Assembly: GCF_004027225.2 (NCBI RefSeq)
Contig: NC_044283.2
Coordinates: forward strand, 15,828,992 to 15,892,991
Reading direction: 5' to 3'
DNA from: Strigops habroptila
Lineage: Eukaryota > Chordata > Aves > Psittaciformes > Psittacidae
DNA: 64,000 bases
The position numbers and the translations under genes were made by a program. The first letter of the stretch is position 1. Each line of letters starts with the position of its first letter. The notes below the pieces were generated by a model. It was not told where the DNA came from. It did no database searches and saw nothing but the letters and a program-made list of their open reading frames with translations. Positions 21,301-31,799 of this stretch are shown piece by piece.

Positions 21301-22050
21301 GATGCTTTAATATCTTTGGGTGCTATAAGATATTTGGGGCTTTTTGGGTAGCAATAGTGGCCTTTAACTCCTCTACAAACTTGAACTGTGTTCCTGTTGA
21401 GTCAAAATTTGGATTTGGGCTTGTTAAATTGACACCCTGATGTTTGAAGAAAACATGTAAGTAAAATCTACCCACTAGATGGCATAGATGGCTTACAAAC
21501 ATAAGTAGAAAGGAAGCCAGATGCAACCTATTAGTAGAGGTATTTATTACTTGCATTATTGCAATGTCAGGGGGACTTAGAAATGGATCTGGATACTGTT
21601 GAATCGACTGCCATAAAAATAGACCTCTAGGACACTGCTGTCTAGAATTGCCCTATACAATCTCAAGCATAAGGCCAGAGACAGTAAATGGATGTGGAAA
21701 AACAAGGAGGCTCTAGTATTAAGGTAGAAAGGAGTGTTCCCAGTGTTTTTTGCACAGATATCCTGTTTATAAAATCATGACAGCCAAAGGGAATCTGGTG
21801 ACGAGCTCTTACAAAGAAACTTCTACCTTAGCACTTGGACTACAAACTTCATCCTTGGCAACAACCGCCTGATATTTAAAAGAATCCTAACTCAGCTCTG
21901 TGCTGTGAACATCCTGTTTGTTTTCTTTTCTTCAGATCTGCACCAGCAGCACAAAGAGGACCTATATCTTCAGACAGAGGAGGCAGCTGGAACAAGCTCA
22001 TGTTTGTTTCTTTTGTAGGCTTTTTGTTCAGATTTGGTTTAGTGTACTAA
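6204..22050 (+). CDS. BST1: BST1 / CD157, ADP-ribosyl cyclase 2 (nine coding exons)
   Basis: BST1 is a cell-surface enzyme that converts extracellular NAD to cyclic ADP-ribose and ADP-ribose. It is GPI-anchored in mammals. The joined exons total 951 bases, 316 residues plus stop, against 318 in human. Residues 1 to about 22 form a signal peptide, and KWKGEGTT (27-34) opens the mature domain. Active-site tryptophans are W104 (SLFW) and W167 (ESFW), and the catalytic glutamate is E205 in the GFFADYEI motif. Ten canonical cysteines are present plus an extra C132. Possible N-glycosylation sites are N60, N90 and N187. The C-terminus ends in a hydrophobic tail after a small-residue stretch, as expected of a GPI signal, though Arg interrupts the tail. 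Every junction is GT-AG and keeps the frame. The neighbouring paralogue CD38 has the same exon plan. BST1 rather than CD38 is favoured by the cleavable signal, the tail, and the absence of the CD38-specific cysteine pair. Confidence 0.93.
6374..10126 (+). other. BST1: BST1 intron 1
   Basis: A 3.75-kb AT-rich intron. I see no clear retroposon, RNA gene or hidden exon in it. Confidence 0.7.
10127..10256 (+). CDS. BST1: BST1 coding exon 2
   Basis: 130 bases, entering in phase 2 and leaving in phase 0. It encodes EKNCSEIWEAFK and the DPCSILPEDYELFINLS stretch, close to human BST1, with cysteines C61 and C78. Acceptor TTACAG, donor AAG|GTAATG. Confidence 0.93.
10257..11378 (+). other. BST1: BST1 intron 2
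   Basis: A 1.1-kb intron in which I see no recognisable element. Confidence 0.7.
11379..11514 (+). CDS. BST1: BST1 coding exon 3
   Basis: 136 bases, phase 0 in and phase 1 out. It encodes SLFWENNHLLVNSFAG, very close to human, then SLADTLFGFCGDFLNWC. It holds active-site W104. The position of the CD38 signature glutamate (TLEDT) is Ala125 here. Confidence 0.93.
11515..11986 (+). other. BST1: BST1 intron 3
   Basis: A 472-base intron with nothing recognisable beyond its splice sites. Confidence 0.8.
11987..12069 (+). CDS. BST1: BST1 coding exon 4
   Basis: 83 bases, phase 1 in and phase 0 out. It encodes ELDYESCPTTEECENN and VESFWRMASIT, with cysteines C152 and C158 and the second active-site tryptophan W167. 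The donor ACT|GTAAAT is non-optimal in its last exon base but is fixed by frame and family alignment. Confidence 0.92.
12070..12597 (+). other. BST1: BST1 intron 4
   Basis: A 528-base intron with nothing recognisable beyond its splice sites. Confidence 0.8.
12598..12674 (+). CDS. BST1: BST1 coding exon 5
   Basis: 77 bases, phase 0 in and phase 2 out. It encodes the VIHVLLNGS core strand, with glycosylation site N187, and GAYPEPG. Acceptor TTGCAG, donor GG|GTAAGA. Confidence 0.92.
15003..15220 (+). mobile_element. CR1 retroposon 3' end
   Basis: Begins at AGGAAGAAGTTCTTTACTG and ends in ATTCTATGATTCTATGA, the CR1 terminal repeat, in plus orientation. It is well preserved and severely 5'-truncated, as is normal for CR1. 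Confidence 0.92.
15423..15945 (+). mobile_element. Endogenous retrovirus LTR, plus copy, 3'-truncated
   Basis: An LTR of a family common in bird genomes. It starts near TGTCTTCTACTGGGTTCAGC, has a TATATAAA box at 15692-15699 and a stretch of ATT-rich repeats. It breaks off shortly after CTCAACCCATGGGA, where the opposite copy begins, and so lacks roughly the last 100 bases. No gag, pol or env sequence adjoins it. The family assignment is from memory of avian repeats; the exact subfamily is not known to me. Confidence 0.8.
15946..16512 (-). mobile_element. Endogenous retrovirus LTR, minus copy, full length
   Basis: A complete LTR of the same family in reverse orientation. It is bounded by TGTCGTGG at 15946 and CCAGGACA at 16512, so it has TG...CA ends. 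The TATATAAA box lies at 16243-16250 on the minus strand. I see no convincing short target-site duplication: the left flank ends TCCCAC and the right flank begins TGTCTA. With 15423-15945 it forms an inverted repeat of about 480 bases per arm. Confidence 0.85.
16901..16993 (+). CDS. BST1: BST1 coding exon 6 (catalytic Glu exon)
   Basis: 93 bases, phase 2 in and out. The exon must start after the AG at 16899-16900. Only then does GG from exon 5 join TTTTTTTGCAGATTATG in frame to give G-FFADYEIPNLQ, matching human GFFADYEIPNLQ. The more typical-looking TTTGCAG acceptor at 16911 would delete 11 bases and create a stop at once. E205 is the catalytic glutamate. Donor AC|GTAAGT. Confidence 0.92.
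16994..18049 (+). other. BST1: BST1 intron 6
   Basis: A 1.06-kb intron containing a CR1 copy near its 5' end (17100-17368). The rest holds nothing I recognise. Confidence 0.8.
17100..17368 (+). mobile_element. CR1 retroposon 3' end
   Basis: Plus-strand CR1 from GGGGTAATGGTTTTAACC to the terminal ATTCTGTGATTCTATTG. It is moderately diverged, for example GAAGATATCCCTACTCATTGCC where the consensus has GGAGGTGTCCCTGCCCATGGC. Confidence 0.9.
18050..18136 (+). CDS. BST1: BST1 coding exon 7
   Basis: 87 bases, phase 2 in and out. It encodes DSCGTHTVEKLENRLRTLG and the VTCTDNYK segment, aligning with human ESCGEGSMKVLEKRLKDMG. It holds two domain cysteines. Confidence 0.92.
18453..18571 (+). mobile_element. 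CR1 retroposon 3' end (short)
   Basis: The last 120 bases of plus-strand CR1, including GGTGTCCCTGCCCATGGCAG and the final ATTCTATGATTCTGTGATTCTATG repeats. Confidence 0.9.
18574..18632. repeat. 12-bp tandem repeat ATTCACAGTAGT
   Basis: ATTCACAGTAGT units at 18581, 18593 and 18605, with a fourth partial copy at 18621, directly after the CR1 tail. The core ATTCACAG equals the bases of the true exon 8 acceptor (TATTCACAG at 18761-18769). Confidence 0.8.
18770..18829 (+). CDS. BST1: BST1 coding exon 8
   Basis: 60 bases, phase 2 in and out. It encodes SVMFLLCVDYPDDSKCTLS, equivalent to human PVKLLQCVDHSTHPDCALKS, and carries the last cysteine pair. Donor TC|GTAAGT. Confidence 0.9.
18830..21935 (+). 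other. BST1: BST1 intron 8
   Basis: A 3.1-kb intron with no repeat or extra exon that I recognise. Confidence 0.7.
21936..22050 (+). CDS. BST1: BST1 coding exon 9 (C-terminal anchor signal)
   Basis: Enters in phase 2 and ends with TAA at 22048-22050. It encodes a Ser/Ala/Pro/Gly-rich linker and then a hydrophobic tail from about residue 299 to 316, containing LMFVSFVGFLF and GLVY separated by one Arg. The layout (small residues, short polar spacer, hydrophobic end) is that of a GPI-attachment signal, as in mammalian BST1. The acceptor TTCTTCAG and frame agree; sequence conservation with human is weak here, as usual for this part. Confidence 0.85.
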
Positions 22051-22297
22051 GTTAATCGACTGAATCCATATCTTCTGTTTGCCTTAGCTGGCTATACATT
22101 TGGCTTCCACTAATTTCTAAATGCAATTTCACCCTACTTCTTGGACTAGCAAACCCGCATATTTAAACCATGCATACTTCTATCTAGATACCAACTACAT
22201 TTAGTATCAAAAATTATTATTCTGCTTCTAGAAAGCCTCACCCTTGATTTCCTCTTCTTGAATCTATTGCTCTTTCCTTTTATTCTTATTCTCCAGA

Positions 22298-22303
22298 ATT
22301 AAA
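22298..22303 (+). terminator. BST1: Possible BST1 poly(A) signal (ATTAAA)
   Basis: ATTAAA, the commonest variant signal, lies about 250 bases after the BST1 stop. No AATAAA was noticed before 24083, so this is the best nearby candidate, but the hexamer is short and can occur by chance. Confidence 0.25.
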
Positions 22304-25300
22304 CTGAGAATAATACTTCCCATTACCATATTTCAGAAAGAAAAGTGAAACTATGCCTGTCATACATCTCCCACACAGCTAACTTGTTCATAAAAACAAT
22401 CCTAGCATTTGGCCTTGGAAACTAAGTGTCTGATTATTGTGTTTAGGGAAGGGGAAATATGAATTCAAATGGAAGAGAGCTTAGATCGTTCAGTAAGTAG
22501 TCCAGAACTTGGGCCAAAGTTACCTGAAACTGTTGTACAGCAAGATTCTGGCTTGCATATTTGCATACAGTATTTTCCCTCTTAATATCCATTGTTTCAT
22601 CATTCACACAGCTGTTCCACATCTGGCTGTTTTCTGGTCACGGGATAGCCTATAGTCAGGAATACCAGCTCTAGAAAGTTCCACGGTTTTTCCATGATGA
22701 CGCGATGGTTAATCACCGTGAATGTGATTTATGGCATATCAAATTCAGACAAGAACCTGCCAAGTCAGGCATCTGCCTGTTTGCAGTGAACTCGGTTAGC
22801 ATGCTTCAGAATACATTGAGGAGACAGCAGATGCCACCTTGAAGGTCCCTTGAATTACTTTTGTGAATTATCTAAGTGTTCCAACTAGTTATTCCTCTAA
22901 ACCACCGAGAAATGCGGCTGCCAAGATGACACATACATCTTTGGAAAAAATTATTGTTCTTCTAGAAAATAACTTTAAGTAGAATTTTGTTAGGTTCTGT
23001 ATTATTTATTTATGTTGTCAGAAAATGGGATAAGGTGTTCCTGTTATCTCAGCGCATCTGATTTAGGGCTCCATAGTAGATTTGCATCCTTTCAGTCCCT
23101 GGTGCAACAATATGATGTTGTGTATTTGAAAGATAAACTACCTACAATATGTTGTTGTTGCTTATTTGTCTGGCTTCCATTCCTGTAATAACCTTTAATT
23201 TGGTTTTAATGCAAATCCCTTTATATTACACACATAGTTGCATTTGCTTGTGTCACAGCTGGGTTTAGGCTCCGGCTTGAAGGATTTTTGTGTCTGCTTC
23301 AGACATTTGCAGAAGTACTGAAATCAGAAGTTCAGACTTTTCAAAATCTGGGCTGTATTACACCTTTAAATTGTTCCCTACGTATGCTGAAACATTAGTC
23401 TTTTGATTGGTCCCTTCGATATCCTCCTCATTTTTATTGCTTGTGTGATGCTGTCCTTAGCAGCAGCTGCCACAATAATGAGAGGTATCTGTTTGTAACA
23501 CAGGCACCTCTCAGATAACTGAACCCAAGCAATTTTGATTAGTCTTTGATTTGTCCACAGCAGATCACATCATGGCAAATCTAGGACTACAGGCTGTAGA
23601 GATAGTACATAGAGATAGTGCTCAGAGATAGGTGTCCAAGCCATCATTTGGTCTAGTGTTGTCCTACCCACTGACCTGTATATTGTAGTGTGTGCGGGAT
23701 TCAGAGAATAGCTTAATACCACTAACAAGCCATGTGCCTCTTAGGCAACTTCCACCCACAAGCCAAGCATCCCAGCTGGCCAACTTTTGCCTTCCAGCCT
23801 TGAGATGTAATCCACTCCAGCAGCACAGTTGGTGCTGGCCAATACATATGATACCAAGCGCATTGTACGAAGTGCTAAATAATTCTGTTTGGAAAAAAAA
23901 GTAAAATACGAAATAGGATAGACACAATTCAAATTTGAGGATATTTATTGCATAACCTTATATCAAGAGCAACACAATCAGAAACCTCTTGCAGTGTTTT
24001 CTTATTTATAATGTTCTTGCCTCTTTTCCTGTTACTTCAACTCGGTAGCAAAGACAGCAATTTTTTTTTTCCAATATCTTTTGAATAAAATGTCTCAAAC
24101 TTACTGGAAAAGCTTGGGAATATCTGTAAAGATTTTTAGCTAACCAACTAATATAGCTGGGGAAAAAAATGCAGCAAAGTTTTAGATACATAGGCTTCCT
24201 GAGATCTAAAAGACAGCAAATTTCAAGCTGAGTATGGATCGTTTGTTCTAAGTTTAATATAACGGTTTTAATCTGTACTAAAGAACAGTGTGACTGGCAT
24301 CTCAGAAGCAGAGGGGCAGATGTGTCAGCAAAGTGAGAAACAATAAGATCAGTTGTTACTCCCAGAGGAAGCAAGAGACATGAACAAAAAGTTGTGAGCA
24401 AGAGAATCCCTTATCTCTATTTCTATGTTTACAAAGTATATGAATGGTGCTATTTACATATATTACATATATTTACATATATTTATAAATACATATTTAT
24501 TTACATTTATTTTACACTTATGTGGTGAGAATCGAGTAGGTATGCCTGTGCTCTGTCTTGAGCTCAGTAAGTGCTCTGATTAGCAATGTCTCATGTAACA
24601 GCCATGCCAAATTTGGAGAAATCATAATGTCCAAAAGGCATCTGCCCTTCTGCAGAATGCTCAGCAGGGTGCTTCAAATATATATTCAAAATGTTTCAAT
24701 CATTCCTACTTGTACTAGCAATACTGCAAAAACAGCCATCTCCAGGCCTGAATTCAAGGGGGGAAGTGTTTCATTGAAAACATTAAGTACATCATTTTGA
24801 ATCCAGTTGGATGCCACAATCCTATATAGGTCTGTTAATATCCAACTGCTTAAGGCAAATGAAAGCAGCATGTACAGGAGCATTACAAGGTGTTCTGCAT
24901 TTCTGTGGACAGACCTGTGGAAGCTCCTGCTACTAAGGTAGTATTTCCTATCTTTTAGCATTTTGTGGGCCACTTAAGAACTTGGTTATGTCATGCTTTT
25001 CATTCCTATATAGAAATAAATATAATCTCCCCTTCTGCTAGCCTACTTTTTTTTTCCCTGCTGCATGTGTTCCAGTCGTTGTATCTGACAAAAGCCAAAC
25101 TCTAATTCAGAGTAATAACTTGTGTGTGCATGCACACATATTCATCTGCTCATAGCTGCTCTGTCTACTGTTAAATGCAAACTTTCAAGTGCTCTGGAGT
25201 AAGAAGTTATGAGAATAAAGAAAGGACAACTTCTTCACCTCTCTGCCCTTTTTATACTGCTGGTGTTTATTTTTGTCATATTGGCCCTGATGTGATACTC

Positions 25301-28300
25301 AGCTGCTGTGACTGTTTCCAACCAGCAATCTTAAATGTAGTGAAACTTGACCTGAAACCTCAAGAAGCTGCATAACACTGGTTGTTCAAAGAAAGCTAAC
25401 TCTTTTGATAGTTTTCTTTTCAATTGGATTAGCTAGAAATAATTCTGATATATTCTACTTCAGCAATAGAGTGTAAGGTGGAAATAGGGTGCTTTAAGCA
25501 GAGCCAAGGAGTTTGGTTTAAAATAGCTCAGTATGGGGAGGCACAGTATCTTAATTTAGCCAAATGTTAGGGTGGCTCAAGCACTTTACAAGTGTTTTTC
25601 AGATTTTCAGGTTTTTCCTAATTCCAGCTTCTGCCAAGTCTAAATTTACTTGTCATTTTACTTAAAAGGTGGAGAATATAATCTGCCAGATTTTGTTTAT
25701 AGTCTGCAAGCATCTGATTTCCTAGTTTCCTGCAAATTATTAAGGCAAGGTTGGAGGAGACCCCTGTTCCCTTACTGCAGCAGTGCAGTTCAAGTGCAGG
25801 CTGGCAGAGAGAGGGGCACAGGAAACTGGAGCCTGGGAGCATGGCACATATGTACCCTCACACCATGCCAGAGTATCCACCCTGCCAAGGCAGCTCCTCT
25901 TTGCCTACCTTCTCCTCTCTTTCCTGCAGCCACAGCAGAGGTGAACCTGATCCCAGTTCAGATGAGTTACTTCGTATTTTTAGCAGAATATACGAGCAGA
26001 AAATTGTGATGTTCTAAGTTGTATAGAAGGAAAATGAAGGAGGAATTTATAATACACATTTCCTTTCAGTAGCAGGGAGCAAAGCAAAGTAATTAGTGTT
26101 TTACTTGTGACTATCTGACTAGCAATACATCTGTGCTATGTAAGCAATGAGTGTGGTAAGTTCCTGAAGTGCAGAGGGGATCCTCCAGAACTGTGTGTCT
26201 GCAGTAACTTGAGTTATACCATTAGTTACAATAATTAACAAAAAAAATGTTATTTTTTAATCCAGTAAATGTGTTTGCCTGGGTATCTCTTAGTGATTAT
26301 ACCTGAGATGGTCTGGTATCAGGTGCTAATGAGTGCTTCGATAAATAATTAACAAGGAATGTGAAGTATTGTAGGCAGAAGCCAGAATTATAGGTCAAGA
26401 ATTTGGCAATTGCTGGACCGCCAAACTGCAGGAAGACTTTTTTTTTCCATTTATAACAGGTAAAGTCAAGAGAGCAGTGCTAAGAAAATGATAGGTATTC
26501 GATATGCTACACTGAATCAGGGTTCAAGTGTGGAAAAGCTCCTAGGCTGCAGTGTGCCATTTCAAAGAGCAGCAAGCAAAGAAGCAAGTGAGCAGAAATA
26601 ATTATCCCATGTAAATTTTAGTCTTGCAGTATCAAATCCCAACTGTAGGACATGCTGGCCTGTGTCATGCTTCATTCTTACTTTTCCCTCTGTTTTAATG
26701 AGAGGTGCCAAAAAATCCAGAGCTGGTATTCCCACAAAGCAGAATGAATACTCTGGGCTTCCATCCTGAACTTCCTATCGCCACTGCCCATTAGCATGGG
26801 GTTAAATAAAAAAAAAAACAGCTGCTGAAATAGTGTGAAAAAGGAGTGATGACAAGCGATGTATATGGCATATATAATGTGAAGAGAAGTTAAGGACAGT
26901 AAGCATAACCAACAAACTTGCAAGTCACAGCATCAAATCCTAGACAAATATTTATACACATGTATACAAAAGCATATTTTACATAGTTGGCAACCACGAA
27001 ATATCTTGGTTTTCAAGTTTCTGGGTTTTTGATCTTTGAACCATCACATGGATCCTTTCCAAGTGGCATATTTACCCCATGTAGTTCTTTTAGGAGAAAT
27101 TTTGCTGTTTATGCACTCCTGAACTGGCAGAGAATACTTCTGTATCAACTTTGTTTCCTGGGCTGCCTCAGTGGGGTGGGAGCCTGCTGGTAATTTCTCT
27201 TCAGAATGTGTGAGCAGCATAGTAATGAGCACTGGCCAGAAAACAAGCACACAGTTTCATGGAAGTCAGTGAGGTTACTGCGTGTGCTTTTCCTCTGCAC
27301 TGAAACTAAACCTTGAAAAAATGTTTTGCACAACAAAAGTACAGAAATCAAGGTAAGAGCCCTCACTGCTAGGTTATAGCTTTGGTATAGCTCTTACTTG
27401 CAAACTGTTCTATTGCAGCTATTCCATTTTGTGTAAGTGAAACATGAAACAAGTAAAAATATTTTCTTCATAGCCTGGTTCATGTTGAATGTATGATTCA
27501 TTAAACATGGGTCTCCCATGCTGCAAATAAGTGGTTTAATCACTATAACCTTGAATGTGTTCTTTTTAAATTTGCCTAGGACATCATTGTCTAACATGTT
27601 TAAATAGAAAGGCATAACAAAAAGTAGTGGTGATACAGAAGAATGAAGCAACATGTTTCCTCAACCTGTTTTGGAGCTATTCCACACCTTGTGTCCCCAC
27701 TCCACCTCCTTCCGCACCAGCAGTGTGTTTGTATGTAGGGGATCTCTTGGCATGATGCCTTGTTCCATGAGAAATTCAACACACGAACCCCAGCTATGAC
27801 TTTGTTATGTTACAAACCCACCACTTTGGCTGAGGAAAAAAAGTTAGGAACTGCAAAATGCAAAGAGCAGCACTGGTGACATCAGGAAGTTAATTTCAGG
27901 CAGCAGCAAGGCTTAGGAAGCACCTGTATGAGTGCCAGGCTCTCCAAATGAGAGGGAAGGAGCAGATGGCCTGAGACACAAGAGAGACAGCAAGGGAAAC
28001 AAGCACAGAAATGGGAGGAGGAAAGTTGGTCCAAAGCAGGAGGACATTTGGGACCCTTGGGATCTCTGTTTGCAATAAACAAAGAAGAAAATCAGTCATG
28101 GGTGTCTGTTACCCTGTCTCACACTGAACAGCACAGGCAGTGCTGTCACGGGTCCAGCTGTCTACAAGCGAGCTCGCACAGCAGCAAGTAGAGAAGCAAG
28201 TGCTGATCAGACAGACAAGGAAGGGGAAGGGAACTAGATTGTGCATGCCTGGATGGAGAATGATGAACAAATCCCAGTTACCCCTTCCCTGGACATGAGC

Positions 28301-29080
28301 TTTAAGTGCACGTCCTATCATAATGTTATTAATTTGTAAGGCAGTCAAAACTGCAGTACAATTTGAAACATTTGAGCTGAAGGACAGATGTCACGACTTC
28401 TGAAGTCACGACTTCAGGGTACATCTATATTCTTGTCAGTATATCTCACTGGATACTTGATCCTACTGAAATAATCTGACAGTTCATAAATCATGTTTTA
28501 GAAATGAGCAGATTAAAATATAATTGTTCCAGTGCCATTTCAGCAGAGCACAACACCAATGGAAAAAGCAGGCTTCTAATTTAGGGACCTTAACTCCTTT
28601 GTGGATCCTGAAAAGCTCTCATCCCTTATGCTGTCTCCATGGCCTGCTTTAAGCAATAACATGTAAAAGATTAGAGCTAATTTCTTATGCAGTGTTTGAT
28701 AGGAATTCCCTGATCAGAAGGGCATTTAGAAAAATTAACTAAATAAAGCTTTTCAATATACCACTGAATCATTACTTAGGCAAACAAGAATTATCCATAC
28801 AAAGACAAACAAGCCTTACATATCCAGGCAATCAGAAAGGTTTGGAAAACTGATTTAGTTCTCAGAAAATTTACCACTTACTGATAAGATTTCTCCTCCA
28901 TACTGAAGCACAATATTTCATGAGAGGAAAAGACACTTTGTTTCCTTTATTTCTCTAGTTGTGATTCCCATTTGAAAGTAAGGTTATTTGCAAGGACAGA
29001 ATAGGGTGAGACAGATTGTATTGTAGGATTCAAGGGAACTGAAGAGTCCACAACTGTTTCTGCTTTACCAAATCCGTAAT
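22304..29080. other. Intergenic BST1-CD38, proximal part
   Basis: AT-leaning sequence without a supportable gene. It may include the distal BST1 3' UTR. The only repeat that stands out is an AT-rich simple tract near 24451-24518. Confidence 0.5.
24451..24518. repeat. AT-rich low-complexity tract (TATTTACATA units)
   Basis: Repeated ATATTTACATAT and ATTTATTTACAT words form an imperfect simple repeat of about 65 bases. Confidence 0.75.
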
Positions 29081-29089
29081 GGAAACCAT

Positions 29090-29115
29090 GGTGGGTGGTG
29101 GTGGTGGTGGTGGTG
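29090..29115. repeat. (GTG)n microsatellite
   Basis: A run of GGTGGTGGT units, about eight GTG repeats, in intergenic sequence. Confidence 0.85.
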
Positions 29116-29494
29116 ATAGAAATCCTGGCACAGCCATGCTGTAACTCTTTACCACAGCTTCCCTTAGTCTCATCTATTTCTCAAAAAAATATTAATCTAA
29201 GAGGAAGCATTTCTTAAAATCTTTTCGAAATAACTGGTGGAAGGTATCAGAAACTTGTTGTAAAAGCCTGAACATCACAACCCTCCATGAAACACTTCAG
29301 TATGCTGTAACATCAAATCTTCCAAAAGAAGATCCAGAAAGTTAGCCAGAAAGGATAGTTTCTTCTGCTATCTAGAGGGCATTGTAGAGAAGGTGGAGCC
29401 ATGCTCTTTTTCTGGGATGCACAGTGGAAAGACATGGGGCAATGGTCAAAAAGTGCAGTAAGTGAAATTCTGATTACGCATTAAAAAACAACAC

Positions 29495-29672
29495 TGTGAG
29501 AGTGGCTGCCCAGAGAGGTTCTGGATTCTCCATCTGTGAAGATTTTCAAAACTACACTGGAGAACACCCTGAGCAACTTAATGCAACCTCGAGGTTAGCC
29601 ATGATTTGAGCAAGTGGTGGGACCAGATAACCTGCAGAGGTCCCTTGCAACCTACATTGTTCAGTGATACTG
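29495..29672 (+). mobile_element. Old CR1 retroposon fragment
   Basis: A degraded plus-strand CR1 3' region: CTGCCCAGAGAGGTTCTGGA, then a diverged body ending in GGTCCCTTGCAACCTACATTGTTCAGTGATAC. It is recognisable in order but has many substitutions, so it is an older copy. Confidence 0.7.
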
Positions 29673-30439
29673 TGTGTTTTCAAGAATGGCAATTACTGAA
29701 TGTTTTCTTTCTGGAAAGGCCTGTCATACATAGTACTGTCCCCTTTCTTATTTCATAATGCTAATGCATAACTGGAAAGACAGCTCTATTTTTATAACAT
29801 CTTTAGCTGTCCATAGAATTCTAGCAGTCAGTCATACTGGGTGTGTTTATTTTAAAACCTGATGGCTAACATGTTTTATCAAGGACATTTAAAATTCTAA
29901 TTTAGGCATCAGAAATTATATTCCACAGCATGTTGCATACACAGTCAATCTTAGGCTACCTGGAGATTTGCTCTTATACGCAATTGATTTCAGCTATTGT
30001 CTTCAAGGAAAGATTACCTAAATTTCCATTTGTCTTCAATTCCCTAAATCCCAATATCTTTGGAGACCTGTCTGATAAAGTTCCTTAGTTCCACTAGTTA
30101 TTCATTAAAAAGCATGTCTGCATTCTGCAAATCTTTATCACAAAATTGTAGCTTCAGAGAATCATACAGGTTGGAGGGGACCTCTCAAAGACAAGAGTAG
30201 CTTTGCAGTGATGTAAGCCAGCTTGTCCTTGCTACCCTCAGATGCATTTCATCTGGACACAGGAACTTGTATTCAACAAAAGTGCTTAAATGGTCCATAA
30301 GTCAATCTTTACTATGGGTAGTAATTTTCACCCCAAAACTTGTACCTGTGCACTGTAGGCACAAAGACCCTAGGAGGCCTGAGAACAGAACTTGCCAGTG
30401 AAAAGTAAGTCAAGGCTTTGAGCCACCTCTGCTTTTTCA

Positions 30440-30620
30440 GTATCCTTTCAGACTAGGTCACCTACCCCATTGAGATGCAGCTCCATCTTTTCCTTGGTGC
30501 TCATCCTGCTGCAGATGTGCCAGTAGAAGCCATTCTTGGTGCCCTTCCACACCTCGCCAGTTTGAACTTTAGTTCAGGTTTGGCTTTCTTAATTCCTTCC
30601 CTGTATGTCTGTCAAACAGA
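30440..30620 (-). mobile_element. Old CR1 retroposon fragment (left part)
   Basis: Minus-strand CR1 from its internal 3' region, recognised by GAAGCCATTCTTGGTGCCCTT and the following GCCAGTTTGAACTTTAGTTCAGG. It is diverged. In CR1 order the next segment appears only at about 31530, so something of roughly 0.9 kb separates the two parts. Confidence 0.5.
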
Positions 30621-31529
30621 GAGCTGGCCAGGACTGCCCTAGTCCCATAGCTGATCCCCAGCCCATGCTCTTGACTTTAGAGACATCCAGGTGCTCTCAA
30701 GCCAGAGCTGGCCCTTAAAGACCAAGTCATGTCACCTGCTCACCAGCTCATCCAGCTTGATCTCCACTGGTGAGATCAGTCACTCACACACCTTCACACT
30801 CCAGCCGCTGACACCAGGGACACATGAGCCCTCCAACCCATGGTCTGACCTGTTGCTGCACTCGCACACGTGTGGAGTGCACACAGTGTACTGTGCACTG
30901 AATGGAGAGCCATTACCCAGGGAAGAACTGGAAAGCTGTTGCAGAAGACAAGAGGGCAGACTGCTCTGGTCAGGAACAGGGCATATCCAGCCGAGCAAAC
31001 TGACCACCAAGTATTGATGTGCAGTTGCCCTTTTTATTCCCTTACCCCTCTATTTAATCACTCTTTTCTCTCCCTAATTACCTAAACCCCTCTCTTTTCC
31101 CACTTTTGTTTTCCCTCCTAAACATCCTATAATAAATTCTGTGTGATCATGAACTGTTTTTCCCTTACATCCCACAATACACCCCACCCCTAGGCAGCAA
31201 GCCTCTTAGTGCAGAAGATGATCCAGAATGCTGCTCCCAGTGCTCATGGTGATGGGTGTCCGTCTGGATGTTGGGGCTAAGGCACTGCTGGGACAGCCCT
31301 GGAGGGACATGGACAAGGTGGTTATTCCTCAGGAGTCCTTAATTTGGGTTTTTGCCTGCCTTTGTGCCCCCGAGCGCCTCTGGGCTTGTGCAGATGAGTC
31401 TTTGATGGGCAGATGGCCCCTGTGATAGGCCTGGGAGGAGCCAGGCTGGATATCATTTGGTTTCCCCATCCTGCTATTGTCTCTCTGAGCCCCTCCTCTG
31501 TGGATGCACAGTTGAGCTTTATCACATAA

Positions 31530-31740
31530 ATTGACAGCCTGGGCAATGCTTCTACATTCCTCCCAGATAGCCCATCCCTGCTTCTGCTCTCCCCCTACAC
31601 TTTCTTCCAACATTTAAGTTCAGTCAGTAATCCCTGATTTGGCCAAGCTGGCCTCCTGCCACAGCTTTGACTTCCTGACAATCGGGGTAAGCCACTCTTC
31701 TGCTTTGAGATTGTCCTTGAATCAACTTGATTTCTTCTTG
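31530..31740 (-). mobile_element. Old CR1 retroposon fragment (right part)
   Basis: Minus-strand CR1 recognised by ACATTCCTCCCAGATAGCCC, CCTGCTTCTGCTC and the GACTTCCTGACAATCGGGG stretch. It follows in element order from the fragment at 30440-30620. Confidence 0.5.
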
Positions 31741-31799
31741 GGCTCCGTTGAAGTTCAGTGTCCCCTGGGGTCACACCTACCAGGTCTCTGGAAAGGCCA

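Noticed and set aside
21051-21440. 129-codon plus-strand open frame in BST1 intron 8
   Set aside because: No similarity recognised, low-complexity Phe run from poly-T, and lies wholly within an intron.
28383-28420. Duplicated GTCACGACTTC with partial palindrome
   Set aside because: Short two-copy duplication with no context suggesting function.
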